This document shows, in pieces, positions 35,185-48,224 of a DNA stretch of 64,000 bases (the stretch's first letter is position 1; every line of letters begins with the position of its first letter). A program made the position numbers and the translations under genes. Below the pieces are notes generated by a model that was not told where the DNA came from, searched no databases, and saw only the letters and a program-made list of their open reading frames with translations. Origin of the DNA: Maea johnstoni (lineage: Eukaryota > Annelida > Polychaeta > Spionida > Magelonidae); contig OZ012690.1 in the NCBI GenBank assembly GCA_963942565.1, positions 4,406,006-4,470,005 on the forward strand, read 5' to 3'.

Positions 35185-35643
35185 GGCCACTCCAATTTAT
35201 TTACTTGTCTTACGTGCTCAGGAGGTAGGAAATGAGCCATTTTGGAATAAAAAAAAAGTTGAAAAATGTGACTTTTTTATTTTAATTTTTTTTTAAGAGT
35301 CTGCCGACTAGGACTGGTAGCGATATGTTTCTACCAGCCTATTCTCAACTAGATAAAATCAATCAATCAATTAATCCCTGTAACCTGAAGGGTGGGAGGT
35401 ATACCTCCTCAAGTCTGAGGCTCTACTACAGCAATGATAGCTTCCTGTAGTTGACTGAATCACCCTTACAAAGAATATTCTTAAAACTTGCACTTTTTTT
35501 TTTTTTTGGAGTCTGACAGAAAATTTCAAAACCACTTTCGTCCGTAAGACACCAAAGGTGACTTTTTTTTCTTTTTTTTGGAGTCTGACAGGATTTTTTT
35601 TCCAAAAAAAGCTCGTAAGACAAGTAATTAAATTGGAGTGGCC
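35185..35643. mobile_element. Harbinger-like MITE, private insertion (U4)
   Basis: 459 bp. Starts GGCCACTCCAATTTATTTAC and ends with a near complement (GTAATTAAATTGGAGTGGCC); terminal inverted repeats of about 30 bp include GTCTTACG and CGTAAGAC. TTA is duplicated at 35182-35184 and 35644-35646. U1 shows the uninterrupted site (TTTTTTAATAATTC). The word TTTTTTTGGAGTCTGACAG occurs twice inside. A 3-bp TTA duplication fits PIF/Harbinger. No transposase. Confidence 0.75.
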
Positions 35644-36677
35644 TTAATAATTCAATTTGTTAGCATCTGCATCACGTGTGCAGGAAAAAGAAGTAGGTAT
35701 ATTGATTTACTTGTGTTTTAAGTTGTGTTGTTTCTTATTTTACATCTAAACAGCCATACTGTCTTTAAAAATCTAAGTTAATGCAGCTTTATCTATTTAT
35801 AGATGCAATCTGGATGCACGGATGATACATCGCACGGTTGAGGAGTTCGCCTTTTTAGGCATGTTATTTTTGTAATTACCATTGTGTTTATCACCGTCAA
35901 TGATGTCAACAAATTTGTCCTTTGTTAAAATGGCAAGCATTATTTCACATGTAAAATCCCCCCCCCCCCCCCCATTCACCTTTAGAAGAGGTAAGAACAC
36001 ATATATTGTTCATTATGGCATTATAGATAGAACCATGAATGCCGATCACTGGATACGCAACCAGCAGGTCTCGCATATCAGCCTGGCCACAACTAATGGC
36101 TCAGATGTTGACAAGACACTTCAAGAGGTGCATTCTGCGCATGTTGGCGCACAACTTACTCTGTTATGTAAACAATACTAGCGCCCTTATCGGTCTGTCT
36201 CCTAGTGACGTCACACTGAGACTAGATACAGTGTGATTGTGTTTCGTCCAGGGCTTTGTAATGGGTCTTATGGCAATTGGCCTACGGCAAAGAATCCATG
36301 TGTCTATTCATCTAAGATAGAAGGAGTCGAGGTTAAGGGTAAGGATAACAAAACATGTGCTTCCATAAATATGCGTCATCTTTAATTTTCAAAAAATTTC
36401 CAGGATTAACTAAGCTTGCGACATCTGAAACTAAACACAACAAATGGTTTAACAGGATTTTAAAGTTCTTTGAATAGGGAACATTTTTTTCTTAGCTTAG
36501 TTTTTCAAGTCCTACGATATGACCTTCTAAATATATACACAAACCACAAAGGTCCAGTATTCAAACCTACAGTACTTTGGTTTATTTCATCTTGCATAAT
36601 GGGTCAACTCTGCGCTGGACAGGTTAACCGGAGGTAAGTCAACTTTGATTGTGCTTTTGTACACTGCCATACTTTTC

Positions 36678-36880
36678 TTTACCCTTTACCTAGTTTGGCC
36701 AATACAAAATGATGCAAGAAACCTAGTAAATGACTGAAACCCTGGCACTTGGGTACTGGTGGGAGAGTACTCAGTGAGAGTTTTCCAATGAATACCAACA
36801 TGTCTGGGATTGGATGGTTTTCAATAATCTTTGCATCCTTGTGCTTTGGACGAAAGTAGCCTCAGCATTGGAAGGGTTAA
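36678..36880 (-). mobile_element. TTAA-type MITE, site a (U5)
   Basis: As U1, with GGTACTGGTGGGAG as a private change. Confidence 0.75.
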
Positions 36881-38045
36881 GTCACAAATCATTTGGTAAA
36901 GTAGTTTGGATCTTGTTATGGCAACGGTTGGAAAAGATCAGAATTCATTTCTTTATGCCAGATTGGGTTGCAAGCAGGGTCTTCGCCAGGATTTAGAAAC
37001 TGAGTCCACAGGACTAGAGGTTACATATCTTTTCAAATTGCCACCACTTTGATTGTGGTATTTCATACACAAAATTTACCTTTATTTCAGTAAGGCAGAT
37101 TTTACTTCCTCCTCATTAATCCCTTGGGAATTTGAGGAGTAATGGAGTTGCTTTACAATCTATTGTAATAATAGCAACATCTGTGGCATTAATCATTGAA
37201 TTATCTATCAATCAGAGTTTCTTTTTATGAAAACACTTCTCATTAAAAGAACATATGTGATAAGTGGATCACTGTAGTTCGACAGATCGATTTGATCATT
37301 GACGTTTTATTTTTCAAATCCGATTATTTCGATTTTGAAGAACTGCACTAATAGAATATTTTCACATGTTCCACACTATTTCTGTGGCTAGGATTCTAAG
37401 ATTTTAACTATGCAAAGACAATGAAGGTTTTCTCAACACTTTTTGATTGAATACTTAAGCTTCACTTCAAAATTCTTATTCGTGTTGGCTTAAAATGGTG
37501 TAAAAGGCTGAAAAATGTGTTTAGATTAATTGACATAACAATTGGCATAATATTTTTTCCGATTAATTGGAAAAAATATTTCGATTGATCGATACTTGTC
37601 ATATCAATGATGGTCCTACAAGAAGAACCAATGATTATCCTTGAATTATTTTGCACATCTCAGCTTTATTTCGCAGCTATTTTCATATGCATTCCAGCAT
37701 TTAGATGACACTTTTCAAAGGTAACTCTGAACATGAATGGGTTAATGAATATTTCAACTATCAGGCACCTTCAGCGATCAGAGCAGAAAACAGTTAACAT
37801 TCTTTATTTGCACTGAAAAGTTCAATACATCTAAAAGTCATCAAAAAAAATTCAAATCAGAAAAAACAATTGCGAGTTGGTAACAAAGTTCAATTTGATT
37901 TTTCAGTTTCTTTGATTAACCAGTTGAGTGCGAAACAACCATTCCTTCTCAACCTGCAATTCCAATTCAATAATATGCACTTCACGTCTTTAAAGTAAGT
38001 TATATCTTCTTTATCCACTTCCTGCACCCAATGAAATGGGTACCG

Positions 38046-38259
38046 TTAACCCTTACAATGCTGAGGATACTTTCGTCCAAAACACAAGGATGCAAAGATT
38101 TTTTGAAAACCATCGAAACCCTGTCATGTTGGTATTCATTGGAAAGCTCTTGCTGAGTACTCTCAAATGAGTACCCATTTACCAGTGTTGCGGTCATTTT
38201 TCAGTATTTTTGCATCATTTTGTATTGGCCAAATTAGCCACCAGCAGCATGAGGGAAGT
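38046..38259 (+). mobile_element. TTAA-type MITE, site b (U5)
   Basis: Left TTAA intact; right end GAGGGAAGT. Confidence 0.75.
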
Positions 38260-38453
38260 CAAGTTGACCCGCTTGAAAAAAAAGGAGAAATATCATGGAT
38301 ACTTGTCAGTCAAAGCACAAATACCTCACCAGTTATTTCACACTGAAGATAAGTAAAATAAAATGGTTTCTAACCTCCACAATGAAATTAACACAGGAAC
38401 ATAGTCCTCCACAAGTTACTAGCCCTTGAACAACACCGCCTTTTACTTAGGGC

Positions 38454-38795
38454 TCAACCATTCTTATGCTGAGGCTACTTTCGTCCAAAGGACAAGGACG
38501 CAACGATTTTTGAAAAATGTCCAAACCCTGTCATGTTGGTATTCACTAGATAGCTCTCGATGAGTGCTGTCAGATGAGTAACTATTTGCCAGGGTTTCAG
38601 TCATTTGTCAGGGTTTTTTGCATCCTTTTGTATTGGACAATTTAGCCAACGTCCAAACCCTGTCATGTTGGTATTCATTGGATAGCTCTCGATGAGTGCT
38701 GTCAGATGAGTACCCATTTGACAGGGATTCCGGTATTTTTCAGGGTTTTTTCCACCATGTTCTTGTTGGGTAAATTAGCCACCAGCAGGGCTAAG
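38454..38795 (+). mobile_element. TTAA-type MITE, tandem pair at site c (U5)
   Basis: Paired copy as in U3 and U4. Confidence 0.65.
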
Positions 38796-38865
38796 TGTTT
38801 TTCACGAAGTTTGACGTATCCCATTCATGCAATGAGTACATTGAAGATCATAGAAAAATGCACAT

Positions 38866-39181
38866 CATGGTCTTGACCAGCAGGGCGCCTGTGTGCCTTT
38901 TTGGACACCCAAACCCTTAAAAAGAACCCCTCAGGACACCCATTTTGTTTTGTGAGGAATTTCTAAAAATCCCAATCTAAAGCTTATAATTGAATTTTTT
39001 CATCTCCTTATAATTCCCATGACATTGTTTAATGATATCATGCCTTATTTTGATGAATTTATACATGTTAATGGTTGAAATATGAGTATATTGTGATCCC
39101 CCTAAAAAAAATCTGGACGCCCCAAAATTTTACAACTGCCAATTTTAGGCACCCAGTTTCTAAATCCTGGCTAAGACCCTG
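38866..39181. mobile_element. hAT-like MITE (U5)
   Basis: Complete, with exact ATGCACAT on both sides (38858-38865 and 39182-39189). Confidence 0.8.
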
Positions 39182-39518
39182 ATGCACATGCATCACCTCA
39201 TGAGAGGGAAAGTAAGAGCAACAATGAACACAGGAATATAAAAATATTTCAGTTCAGTGTTTGTTTGGTTTGATTTTTACATTCATATTCACTTCAGAAT
39301 ATGTATAAATCCACAAGATCTCCATGGTAACCAGAGCATGAAAAGTTCAACCCATTCATACCTACAGAGTCTAATGAAATCAATTTCAATATTTTGACAT
39401 CTTTTGGATGATATTTGTAGGAGAAATGCTAACCAGAACATAATCAACAACTCTATTAACATTTTTGCAAGATTCTTTCTTACTAGTCAATTTCAGAAGT
39501 ACTGTAGCATCCCAGAAC

Positions 39519-39803
39519 CAGGGACTTAGCCAGGACCTGTCCTACCTGTCTTTTGGACAGGTAATTTCCTAAAAACCTCCTGTTTGGACAGGCAAAAATC
39601 TCTATGAAGACTTTTCAATTTTGACTTTCTAGCAAACCATCTTCTAGGACACAACTGAAGTGTGAATTGCCCTTTTTGACACAGTAGGCTGTCAAATGTA
39701 GCTGGTATACGGATTTGAAGTAAATTAGTAGCTAAATCTGGACGGGCAGTAATTTTGATTGCTGTTTTGGACAGGCATTTCTGAATTCCTGGCTAAGACC
39801 CTG
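39519..39803. mobile_element. Second CAGGG-ended hAT-like MITE (U5)
   Basis: Complete copy; ends as in U2. Confidence 0.65.
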
Positions 39804-40040
39804 TCAGAGTGGTCAGGTTAGTTTGGATTTATCTCACCAGGTGGCCAAGAACCACTTATCAAGAGGAACTCTGGGCAGAAATGGGTTCAGAGAATTGACA
39901 AATTCATTCCTATAATAACTAAAAATGTACAAACCTTTTTGGAGAGAACGTGCTTACTGGATCATTTTTTGCCGAAAACACCTTTAATAGTAATATTGAA
40001 CAGAACCAAAAATAAATTCTAATCCTTCATGAATTTGTGC

Positions 40041-40253
40041 TTAACCCTTTCAATGCTAAAGCTAATTTTGCCCAAGGCAAAAGAGCTCAAAGACTTTAGA
40101 AAACCATCTAAACCCTGTCATGTTGGTATTCATTTGAACGCTCTCAAAGAGTACTATCAGATGAGTACCCATGTGCCCGGGTTTCAGTCATTTTTCAGGT
40201 ATTTTTGGATCTTTTTGTATTGGTCAATTAGTCACCAGCAGCATAAGGCTGAA
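40041..40253 (+). mobile_element. TTAA-type MITE, site d (U5)
   Basis: Left TTAA intact; right end CATAAGGCTGAA. Confidence 0.7.
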
Positions 40254-40412
40254 TTTCTAAGTTATTGGCACACTAGTATAAACGATTCAGAAAACACATG
40301 TCACTTAGAGCTGTAGGCATGACTGGGTTAAGTCGTAAGTTTTGGGGAAGATTGTGGCGCCCTCTATAATCCGATCATCCAGGGCACTGCACCAAATAAA
40401 GGGGTGGTTGTG

Positions 40413-40645
40413 TTAACCCGTTCATGCCTATAAATGCCTAGAAACGTCCCGACTATTCTGACGATATCTTTTTCAGCCGAGTGGTTATTCATAAAATATT
40501 TGAGGGACAAATGTGGATCAGAAACCTACCAACAATAATCACTCAAATATTTAGTAAATCGATACATAATTCCAAAGATATCTCCAAAAGTATAGTAGAT
40601 CCAGACGACGTTTGTCTAGGAGATCGCCAGGCATGCATGGGTTCA
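40413..40645 (+). mobile_element. Long-TIR TTAACCCG element (U5)
   Basis: One base longer than in other units (CTATAAATGCC). Confidence 0.6.
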
Positions 40646-40928
40646 CACCTGGGTTTTTTTCGCTTTAAGTTCCCTCCTTTAAGGAGTAATATCCACATAC
40701 TCTCCGCACTACTACCCACCAGTCACAGGAGGACCCACATCGCTATATACACCGGCCCATTGCACCACTACAACTTTTGTACCTTTTTGTAAATTCCCTC
40801 TTAGGAAAATAGTACTGGTGCCCAGGAGAGCCATTTTAGTTCACTATGCCGGTTCCCAGGCCACACATTTAAAGCTTGTAGCCAGGAACCTGCATAGAGA
40901 TACATAAATTATGTGGCAGCAATATCAT

Positions 40929-41133
40929 GTAACCCTTCCAATGCTGAGGCTACTTCTGTCCAAAGCACAAGGAGGCAAAGATTTTTGAAAAACATCTGAA
41001 CCCTGTCATATTGGTATTCATTGGAAAGTTCTCTCTTATGAGTACCCATTTGCCAGGATTTCAGTCATTTTTCAGGTTTTTTGCATCATTTTGTAATGGC
41101 AAAATTAGCCCCCACCACCTGCATAAGGGTTAC
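40929..41133 (+). mobile_element. TTAA-type MITE, site e (U5)
   Basis: GTAACCC to GGGTTAC; the words TCGCTGAGTAC are missing from the middle. Confidence 0.75.
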
Positions 41134-41718
41134 CATTCACCCTCTGAGCAGCCCAAACAGACCAGACACTTCTGGGGAGAGTTTTTAATTGATGCATGCG
41201 TCCTTTAGAAAAAAACACCTTATCATTTTAATCATAACGAAAACATTCATTCCAATTATTCAGATGTTCATACTGTAGAACTCACAATGTACGCGTCTGT
41301 TTATATATATATCGTACATAGCGTGTGGTTCCGCTTCGCTATATATAACAACGCTGTACTTTTTTCCCCTGTACTTTGGCGCTGTCAGCGGCGGCTACCG
41401 TCGCTAACAAAGATACGCTATGATGCGAAAACTCCCCAATTCGCTATATTTGGGACACGCGTCATGTGTGTGTTCTACAGTATTCATATTTAATTCCCAT
41501 TCTATCTAATTAACAATTTTACAACTGGAGCGCATACTGGGCTTGACACAAATGGAAATATCTAAATAACAGAGTAGTACCTTGGGTAATGTTTGACTGT
41601 AAGTCATTGTTATTGTTGGACCAATTTCCCCTCTTTCAAATATTTTCAACCTTTTTTTTCAGCTTTTACTCTATTTGAAAAGTTATGTTCAAAGTTGTCA
41701 GGCAATGACAAATAAGGA

Positions 41719-41722
41719 TTAA
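41719..41722. other. Empty TTAA site for MITE site f (U5)
   Basis: The sequence reads AATAAGGA-TTAA-GATAATATC with nothing between the flanks that surround the 211-217 bp MITE in all six other units. A single TTAA without scar is what piggyBac-type precise excision, or a never-filled site, would leave. Confidence 0.85.
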
Positions 41723-41944
41723 GATAATATCAGAATATTGCTTTCAATACTAGTATCCACAATGGTGCAGGCTTGAATCTTTTAGCCACGCTTGAGATTG
41801 CATCCAATTCAACATTCATCCTTATGGTGAAATGAGGGACCATTCCAAGAGCCGAAATCCATGTAAACCTGTTACCTTTCCACTGGTGACAGCCAGTGGT
41901 CCATGTCTCACTTCAAAACATCAGGTTGGAAATTAATCAATGCA

Positions 41945-42176
41945 TACCGTAAATTCTTGGAAATTAAGACCACCTTAGGAATTCGGGCAAAGTGCTGATT
42001 ACAAAGTAACTAATGAGAAATCTGGGCAACCATCGATCTATTGCCAGTTGCCATTACACATAATAATGACCTAACTGTAAATCTTGCATCAATGTATTTT
42101 CAGAAAATATGGGCCACCCTGAACCCATAAAAATTTCGATTATTGAAGTGTCTCAAATTGCCGAGAAATTACGGTA
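41945..42176. mobile_element. TA-ended MITE (U5)
   Basis: Complete, TACCGTAAATTC to GAAATTACGGTA. Confidence 0.65.
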
Positions 42177-42868
42177 ATGCAGCTTGGCAACTAGATGTAT
42201 GAAGGATTCTGGGTAAAACAGAACAGTCAAAATTAGCCACAATCCTTAGTCTTATAGCACAACTGCATTTTTGATCCTCAGTTGCTTAACAGCCATAGCT
42301 GAGTGTGCCCACTTCTGGGACCTGAACAACTTTTATGAACACAATTTCCAAACCTTTCAGTTCCTAATCCATAGTGCAAACCTCCCAAGATATGAAAATC
42401 TCCCTTTTTAAAAACAATTTATAGGCTTATTTTGGTTGTAATCCATTGTGGAAATTCTTCGAGACGAAGACACATTCTAAAGTGAATGTAATTATGGTTC
42501 GATTTCTTCCTAAACTTTTTCCGAAAAAGAATCGCTTCCTATAATGCGTATTTGTCTTGGTTCCAAAGTTCTGATTGCAGAAGGCTTCCATAGGCCTGGA
42601 CCTAATAATGGGCTTAAATTTAATTGTTGCCATAGCCACCTTGTAACAATGATCATTGTTGTCATAGTGACATTGTAAGTATGATTGTTGCCAGGACGAT
42701 AGGTAAGTTCAAGTCCAGAGATAAGGCTAAGCCTGATGGTGCAACCCTCAAAGGTGTTCACATTTTGGAGGTTTTACTGTATGCCCTATGGCTCCCATTG
42801 CGTGTGTGATCGTAATGATATTTTGGCACCTTGGCCGGCTTGCATGACACATGAGGTACTAGGATCCC

Positions 42869-43088
42869 TTATTCCTTCCAATGCTGAGGCTACTTTCATC
42901 CAACACACAAGGATGCGGAGATTTTTGAAAAACACCAAAACCCTGTAATGTTGGTATTCATTAGATAGCTCTCACCGAGTACTGAGTACTCCCAGATGAG
43001 TACCCATGTGCCAGGGTTTCTGTCATTTTATAGGTTTTTTGCATCATTTTGTATTGGCCAAATTAGCCACCACCAGCATAAGGGTTTA
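42869..43088 (+). mobile_element. TTAA-type MITE, site g (U5)
   Basis: Both ends mutated (TTATTCCTTCC and AAGGGTTTA). Confidence 0.7.
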
Positions 43089-43446
43089 GGCTTCCTCAAA
43101 GGTCATGGTATTCCTTAATTGTATCCTTAAGATTACTTGAAAGATAAGACTAAGGGAAATTATGGGTCCTATTTAAAGGAACCTTAAGGAATTCCTGCCT
43201 TCTGGATGTTTTACGCTGTACTTGTTTCCATACTCCAGAACAGCACTTGTCTTTGGTCTTTTTGAGCTGCTGTGGCTGGATCTCTTTCCCTTTCCTAGCG
43301 TTCCTGGGCCACATGTAGGCCTCCTCCTCCTGTAGAGTACATTTCATGTACATTTCACGTACATATCATGTACATTATCTTGTACTTTTCACATAGATAT
43401 CTTGTACATTTCATGTACATATCATGTACATTTCACATACATTCTC

Positions 43447-43900
43447 AGGTACAGAGGGGGGCCGCACCTGCGTTAGGTATTTCGCGGAAGAAGGGGTCTT
43501 TTTTTAAGACCTCCGCATGTCCGCGATTTTGTAAAAGAAGGGTCAGTACTTTTTTGTACCCAGGTGCGAAGTATGTGGGTCAAAATCCCCTTACAATCCA
43601 CAAAGCACATGTATTCGCAGCTCTGACACCGAGTGACTCCCGACGTGACTGGGCTTCCTAGTTTTCTGCCGCCACTTGCTGCCGCTAAACACGCAGAGGA
43701 TTATAAAATCTTAAGTTAAAATACGTGTTCCCGTTCATCCAATGTCAGTGTTTTGATAAAAGAAGGGGTGTTTATTTAGTGGAAAAAATCAGCGTTTTAT
43801 TAAAAATAAGGGTGCTTTTTGGCCAGAAATCAGTGCTTTAGAGGTATTTCTTAATGTTGATAACGAGCGTATGCGCCCCCCTAAATACCCAAGTGCCCCT
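43447..43900. repeat. Type B part of A/B mosaic (U5)
   Basis: Type A minisatellite and its flank ATACATTCTC join type B at AGGTACAGAGG. CTC is shared by both parents at the join. It lacks the G-tract half of type B. Confidence 0.65.
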
Positions 43901-44192
43901 GGTGGTCAACATCAGAAACGAGTCTGAGATAAACAAACACGATCACTTCCAGCTGGTATTCATACGCCCAAGCAACAAACTTCACTTTGTGGGCAATAAA
44001 CAAAAGCCCAGTCCCTCCCCATTCCAAAAACACCATATTAGTTGAATGAAGTTGTATATATCTCCATTTATAGGCCTCGATTGGGCCTAGCCCCAGTTTT
44101 TATTGGAACTATGCAAAGGTACTACTCGAACGGATACAACATTTACTTCACCGACACCTTATACGTCGCTGATACTTGTGTGTGGGAATACG

Positions 44193-44316
44193 CACAGGGG
44201 CTTGTATCGTTGAGCGGTCACTCGTGAGTCTGAGGCTGGTACTATGCAATAGAGTCTATATTACTAATACGGCTGTGACTACTGGCAAGTGGCACTCAAC
44301 GATACAAGCCCCTGTG
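44193..44316. mobile_element. hAT-like 124-bp element (U5)
   Basis: Inverted ends of 22 bp starting CACAGGGGCTTGTATCGTTG, flanked by GGAATACG at 44185-44192 and 44317-44324. U1-U4 have the single site GTGGGAATACGTATG or a close variant. The 8-bp duplication and CAGGGG-type end point to hAT. Confidence 0.8.
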
Positions 44317-46147
44317 GGAATACGTATGTTCATATGAAATTCCTTTCCGAAATTTATTCTTAAATTAATACTTCAAATAAATTGCACAGATCATCATATA
44401 CATCTATCCATGTTTGTCTAAATTTGTCTATTCCCATGATCATCTCAGGATTACATTATTTTATTTGCATTTGCTTTAAACATCATTGATATCATATGAA
44501 ATGTCTCTCGGTGAAATAAATTCTTTGCCCTATTTGTCTTTTCTGATAAATTACCTCTTTGGTACGCATAATTCCAATATCTACTATTAATTTTCCCTTT
44601 TTGTCGGTGCCTGAAATTATTTCCCTTTCAGCAAGTTTAAGATGGCCTCCCAGAGTAGGATGGAGCCAGTTTACAAGGAGGTTCATAGTTCTAATTGCGT
44701 TGTTGCAATAGAGAAAACATGGGATATTGTATGTATTTCGGTTTCATTTATTTCATAAGACAATAGGGACATTTTGCAGTCTTTCATTTTCATAGTTTGT
44801 AATTTAGATCATCCTGGTCCTCCAACCAAATTAAATTAGTATATTGACCCTAAACAAAAGTGAGTTACACTAACAATTGTGGCTAGCTTATTTTTTGACT
44901 CTATACGGTCTATAAATCGTAATTCGATTATGATGAAAGACATCCATATTCTGAAAATATCTGGAAGGTACGATTACTTAGTTAATTAGTTTAGAAATGA
45001 AGCACAGGATGGCATGGCAGTCTACACTCGAATACATACGTGAAACTGACACATTCTTGGTTAATACTAACAACAAAAGCATGACAAATTATCATGATAT
45101 GAAAAATCATTTTTTTGAATAATTCAATTTGTTAGCATCTGCATCACGTGTGAAGGAAAAATAAGTTGGTATATTGATTTACTTGTGTTTTAAGTTCTGT
45201 TGTTTCTTATTTTACATCTAAACAGCCATACTGTCGTTAAGAATCGAAGTTATTGCAGCTTTATCTATTTATAGATGCAATCTGGATGCACGGATGATAC
45301 ATCGCACGGTTGAGGAGTTCGCCTTTTTAGGCATGCTATTTTTGTAATTACCATTGTGTTTATCACCATTAATGATGTCAACAAATTTGTCCTTTGTTAA
45401 AATGTCAAGCATTATTTCGCATGTAAAATCCCCCCCCCCCCCCCATTCACCTTTAGAAGAGGTAAGAACACATATATTGTTCATTATGGCATTATAGATA
45501 GAACCATGAATGCCGATCACTGGATACGCAACCAGCAGGTCTCGCATGTCAGCCTGGCCACAACTAATAGCTCAGATGTTGACAAGACACTTCAAGAGGT
45601 GCATTCTGCGCATGTTGGCGCACAACTTACTCTGTTATGTAAACAATGCTAGCGCCCTTATCGGTCTGTCTCCTATTGACGTCACACTGAGACTAGATAC
45701 AGTGTGATTATGTTTCGTCCAGGGCTTTGTAATGGGTCTTATGGCAATTGGCCTACGGCAAAGAATCCATGTGTCTATTCATCTAAGATAGAATGAGTCG
45801 AGGTCAAGGGTAAGGATAACAAAACATGTGCTTCCATAAATATGCGTCATCTTTAATTTTCAAAAAATTCCAGGATTAACTAAGCTTGCGACATCTGAAA
45901 CTAAATACAACAAATGGTTTAACAGGATTTTAAAGTTCTTTGAATAGGGAACATTTTTTTCTTAGCTTAGTTTTTCAAGTCCTACGACATGACCTTCTAA
46001 ATATATACACAAACCACAAAGGTCCAGTATTCAAACCTACAGTACTTTGGTTTATTTCATCTTGCATAATGGGTCAACTCTGCGCTGGACAGGTTAACCG
46101 GAGGTAAGTCAACTTTGATTGTGCTTTTGTACCCTGCCATACTTTTC

Positions 46148-46350
46148 TTTACCCTTTACCTAGTTTGGCCAATACACAATGATGCAAGAAACCTAGTAAA
46201 TGACTGAAACCCTGGCACTTGGGTACTCGTGGGAGAGTACTCAGTGAGAGTTTTCCAATGAATACCAACATGTCTGGGATTGGATGGTTTTCAATAATCT
46301 TTGCATCCTTGTGCTTTGGACGAAAGTAGCCTCAGCATTGGAAGGGTTAA
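46148..46350 (-). mobile_element. TTAA-type MITE, site a (U6)
   Basis: As U1, with CCAATACACAATG as a change shared with U7. Confidence 0.75.
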
Positions 46351-47533
46351 GTCACAAATCATTTGGTAAAGTAGTTTGGATCTTGTTATGGCAACGGTTG
46401 GAAAAGATCAGAATTCATTTCTTTATGCCAGGTTGGGTTGCAAGCAGGGTCTTCGCCAGGATTTAGAAACTGAGTCCACAGGACTAGAGGTTACATATTT
46501 TTTCAAATTGCCACCACTTTGATTGTGGTATTTCATACACAAAATTTACCTTTATTTCAGTAAGGCAGATTTTACTTCCTCCTCATTAATCCCTTGTGAA
46601 TTCGAGGAGTAATGGAGTTGCTATACAATCTATTGTAATAATAGCAACATCTGTGGCAATAATCATTGAATTATCTATCAATCAGTTTCTTTTTATGAAA
46701 CACTTCTCATTAACAGAACATATGTGATAAGTGGATCACTGTAGTTCGACAGATCGATTTGATCATTGACGTATAATCTTTCAATTCCGATTATTGCGAT
46801 TTTGAAGAACTGCACTAATAGAATATTTTCACATGTTCCACACTGTTTCTGTGGCTAGGATCCTAAGATTTTAACTATGCAAAGACAATGAAGGTTTTCT
46901 CAACACTTTTTGATTGAATACTTAAGCTTCACTTCAAAATTCTTATTCGTGTTGGCTTAAAATGGCAAAAAATGGTGTAAAAGGCTGAAAAAATGTGTTT
47001 AGATTAATTGACATAACAATTGGCATAATATTTTTTCCGATTAATTGGAAAAATTATTTCGATTGATCGATACTTATCATATCAATGATGGTCCTACAAG
47101 AAGAACCAATGATTATCCTTGAATTATTTTGCACATCTCAGCTTTATTTCGCAGCTATTTTCATATGCATTCCAGCATTTAGATGACACTTTTCAAAGGT
47201 AACTCTGAACATGAATGGGTTAATGAATATTTCAACTATCAGGCACCTTCAGCGCTCAGGGCAGAAAACAGTTAACATTCTTTATTTGCACTGAAAAGTT
47301 CAATACATCTAAAAGTCATCAAAAAATTCAAATCAGAAAAAAACAATTGCGAGTAGTTAAATTATTGGTAACCAAGTTCAATTTGATTTTTCAGTTTCTT
47401 TAATTAATCAGTTGAGTGCGAAACAACCATTCCTTCTCAACCTGCTATTCCAATTCAATAATATGCACTTCACGTCTTTAAAGTAAGTTATATCTTCTTT
47501 ATCCACTTCCTGCACCCAATGAAATGGCTACCG

Positions 47534-47747
47534 TTAACCCTTACAATGCTGAGGATACTTTCGTCCAAAACACAAGGATGCAAAGATTTTTTGAAAACCA
47601 TCGAAACCCTGTCATGTTGGTATTCATTGGAAAGCTCTTGCTGAGTACTCTCAAATGAGTACCCATGTGCCAGTGTTTCTGTCATTTTTCAGTATTTTTG
47701 CAACATTTTGTATTGGCCAAATTAGCCACCAGCAGCATGAGGGAAGT
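47534..47747 (+). mobile_element. TTAA-type MITE, site b (U6)
   Basis: Left TTAA intact; right end GAGGGAAGT. Confidence 0.75.
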
Positions 47748-47943
47748 CAAGTTGACCCGCTTGAAAAAAAAAAAGAGAAATATCATGGATACTTGTCAGT
47801 CAAAGCACAAATACCTCACCAGTTATTTCACACTGAAGATAAGTAAAATAAAATGGTTTCTAACCTCCACAATGAAATTAACACAGGAACATAGTCCTCC
47901 ACAAGTTACTAGCCCTTGAACAACACTGCATTTTACTTAGGGC

Positions 47944-48155
47944 TCAACATTCTAATGCTGAGGTTACTTTCGTTCAAAGGACAAGGACGCAACGATTTTT
48001 GAAAAATGTCCAAACCCTGTCATGTTGGTATTCATTGGATAGCTCTCGATGAGTGCTTTCAGATCAGTACCCATTTGACAGGGATTCAGGTATTTTTCAG
48101 GGTTTTTTTTCCACCATGTTCTTGTTGGGCAAATTAGCCACCAGCAGGGCTAAGT
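47944..48155 (+). mobile_element. Single fused TTAA-type MITE, site c (U6)
   Basis: Left part of the first and right part of the second copy of the c pair, joined in register, so homologous recombination between the pair (or the state before pairing) explains it. Confidence 0.65.
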
Positions 48156-48224
48156 GTTTTTCACGAAGTTTGACGTATCCCATTCATGCAATGAGTACAT
48201 TGAAGATCATAGAAAAATGCACAT

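Larger units (their letters stand above)
26074..36033. repeat. Tandem array unit U4 (9.96 kb)
   Basis: Fourth and longest copy, type A like U1, with the foldback element at 33500-33853. Its extra length comes from a Harbinger-like element at 35185-35643 and a 40-bp insertion at 35093-35132. It lacks about 170 bp of the second CAGGG-ended element (junction near 29525). Confidence 0.9.
36034..45504. repeat. Tandem array unit U5 (9.47 kb)
   Basis: Fifth copy. It lacks the MITE at site f and shows a single TTAA there (41719-41722). Its last part is an A/B mosaic: the GTACAT minisatellite of type A joins type B sequence at about 43447. From about 42549 onward it is nearly identical to U6. Confidence 0.9.

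Noticed and set aside
43368-43661. 97-codon frame in U5, also in U6
   Set aside because: It spans the A/B mosaic join, so it is a by-product of recombination between segments.
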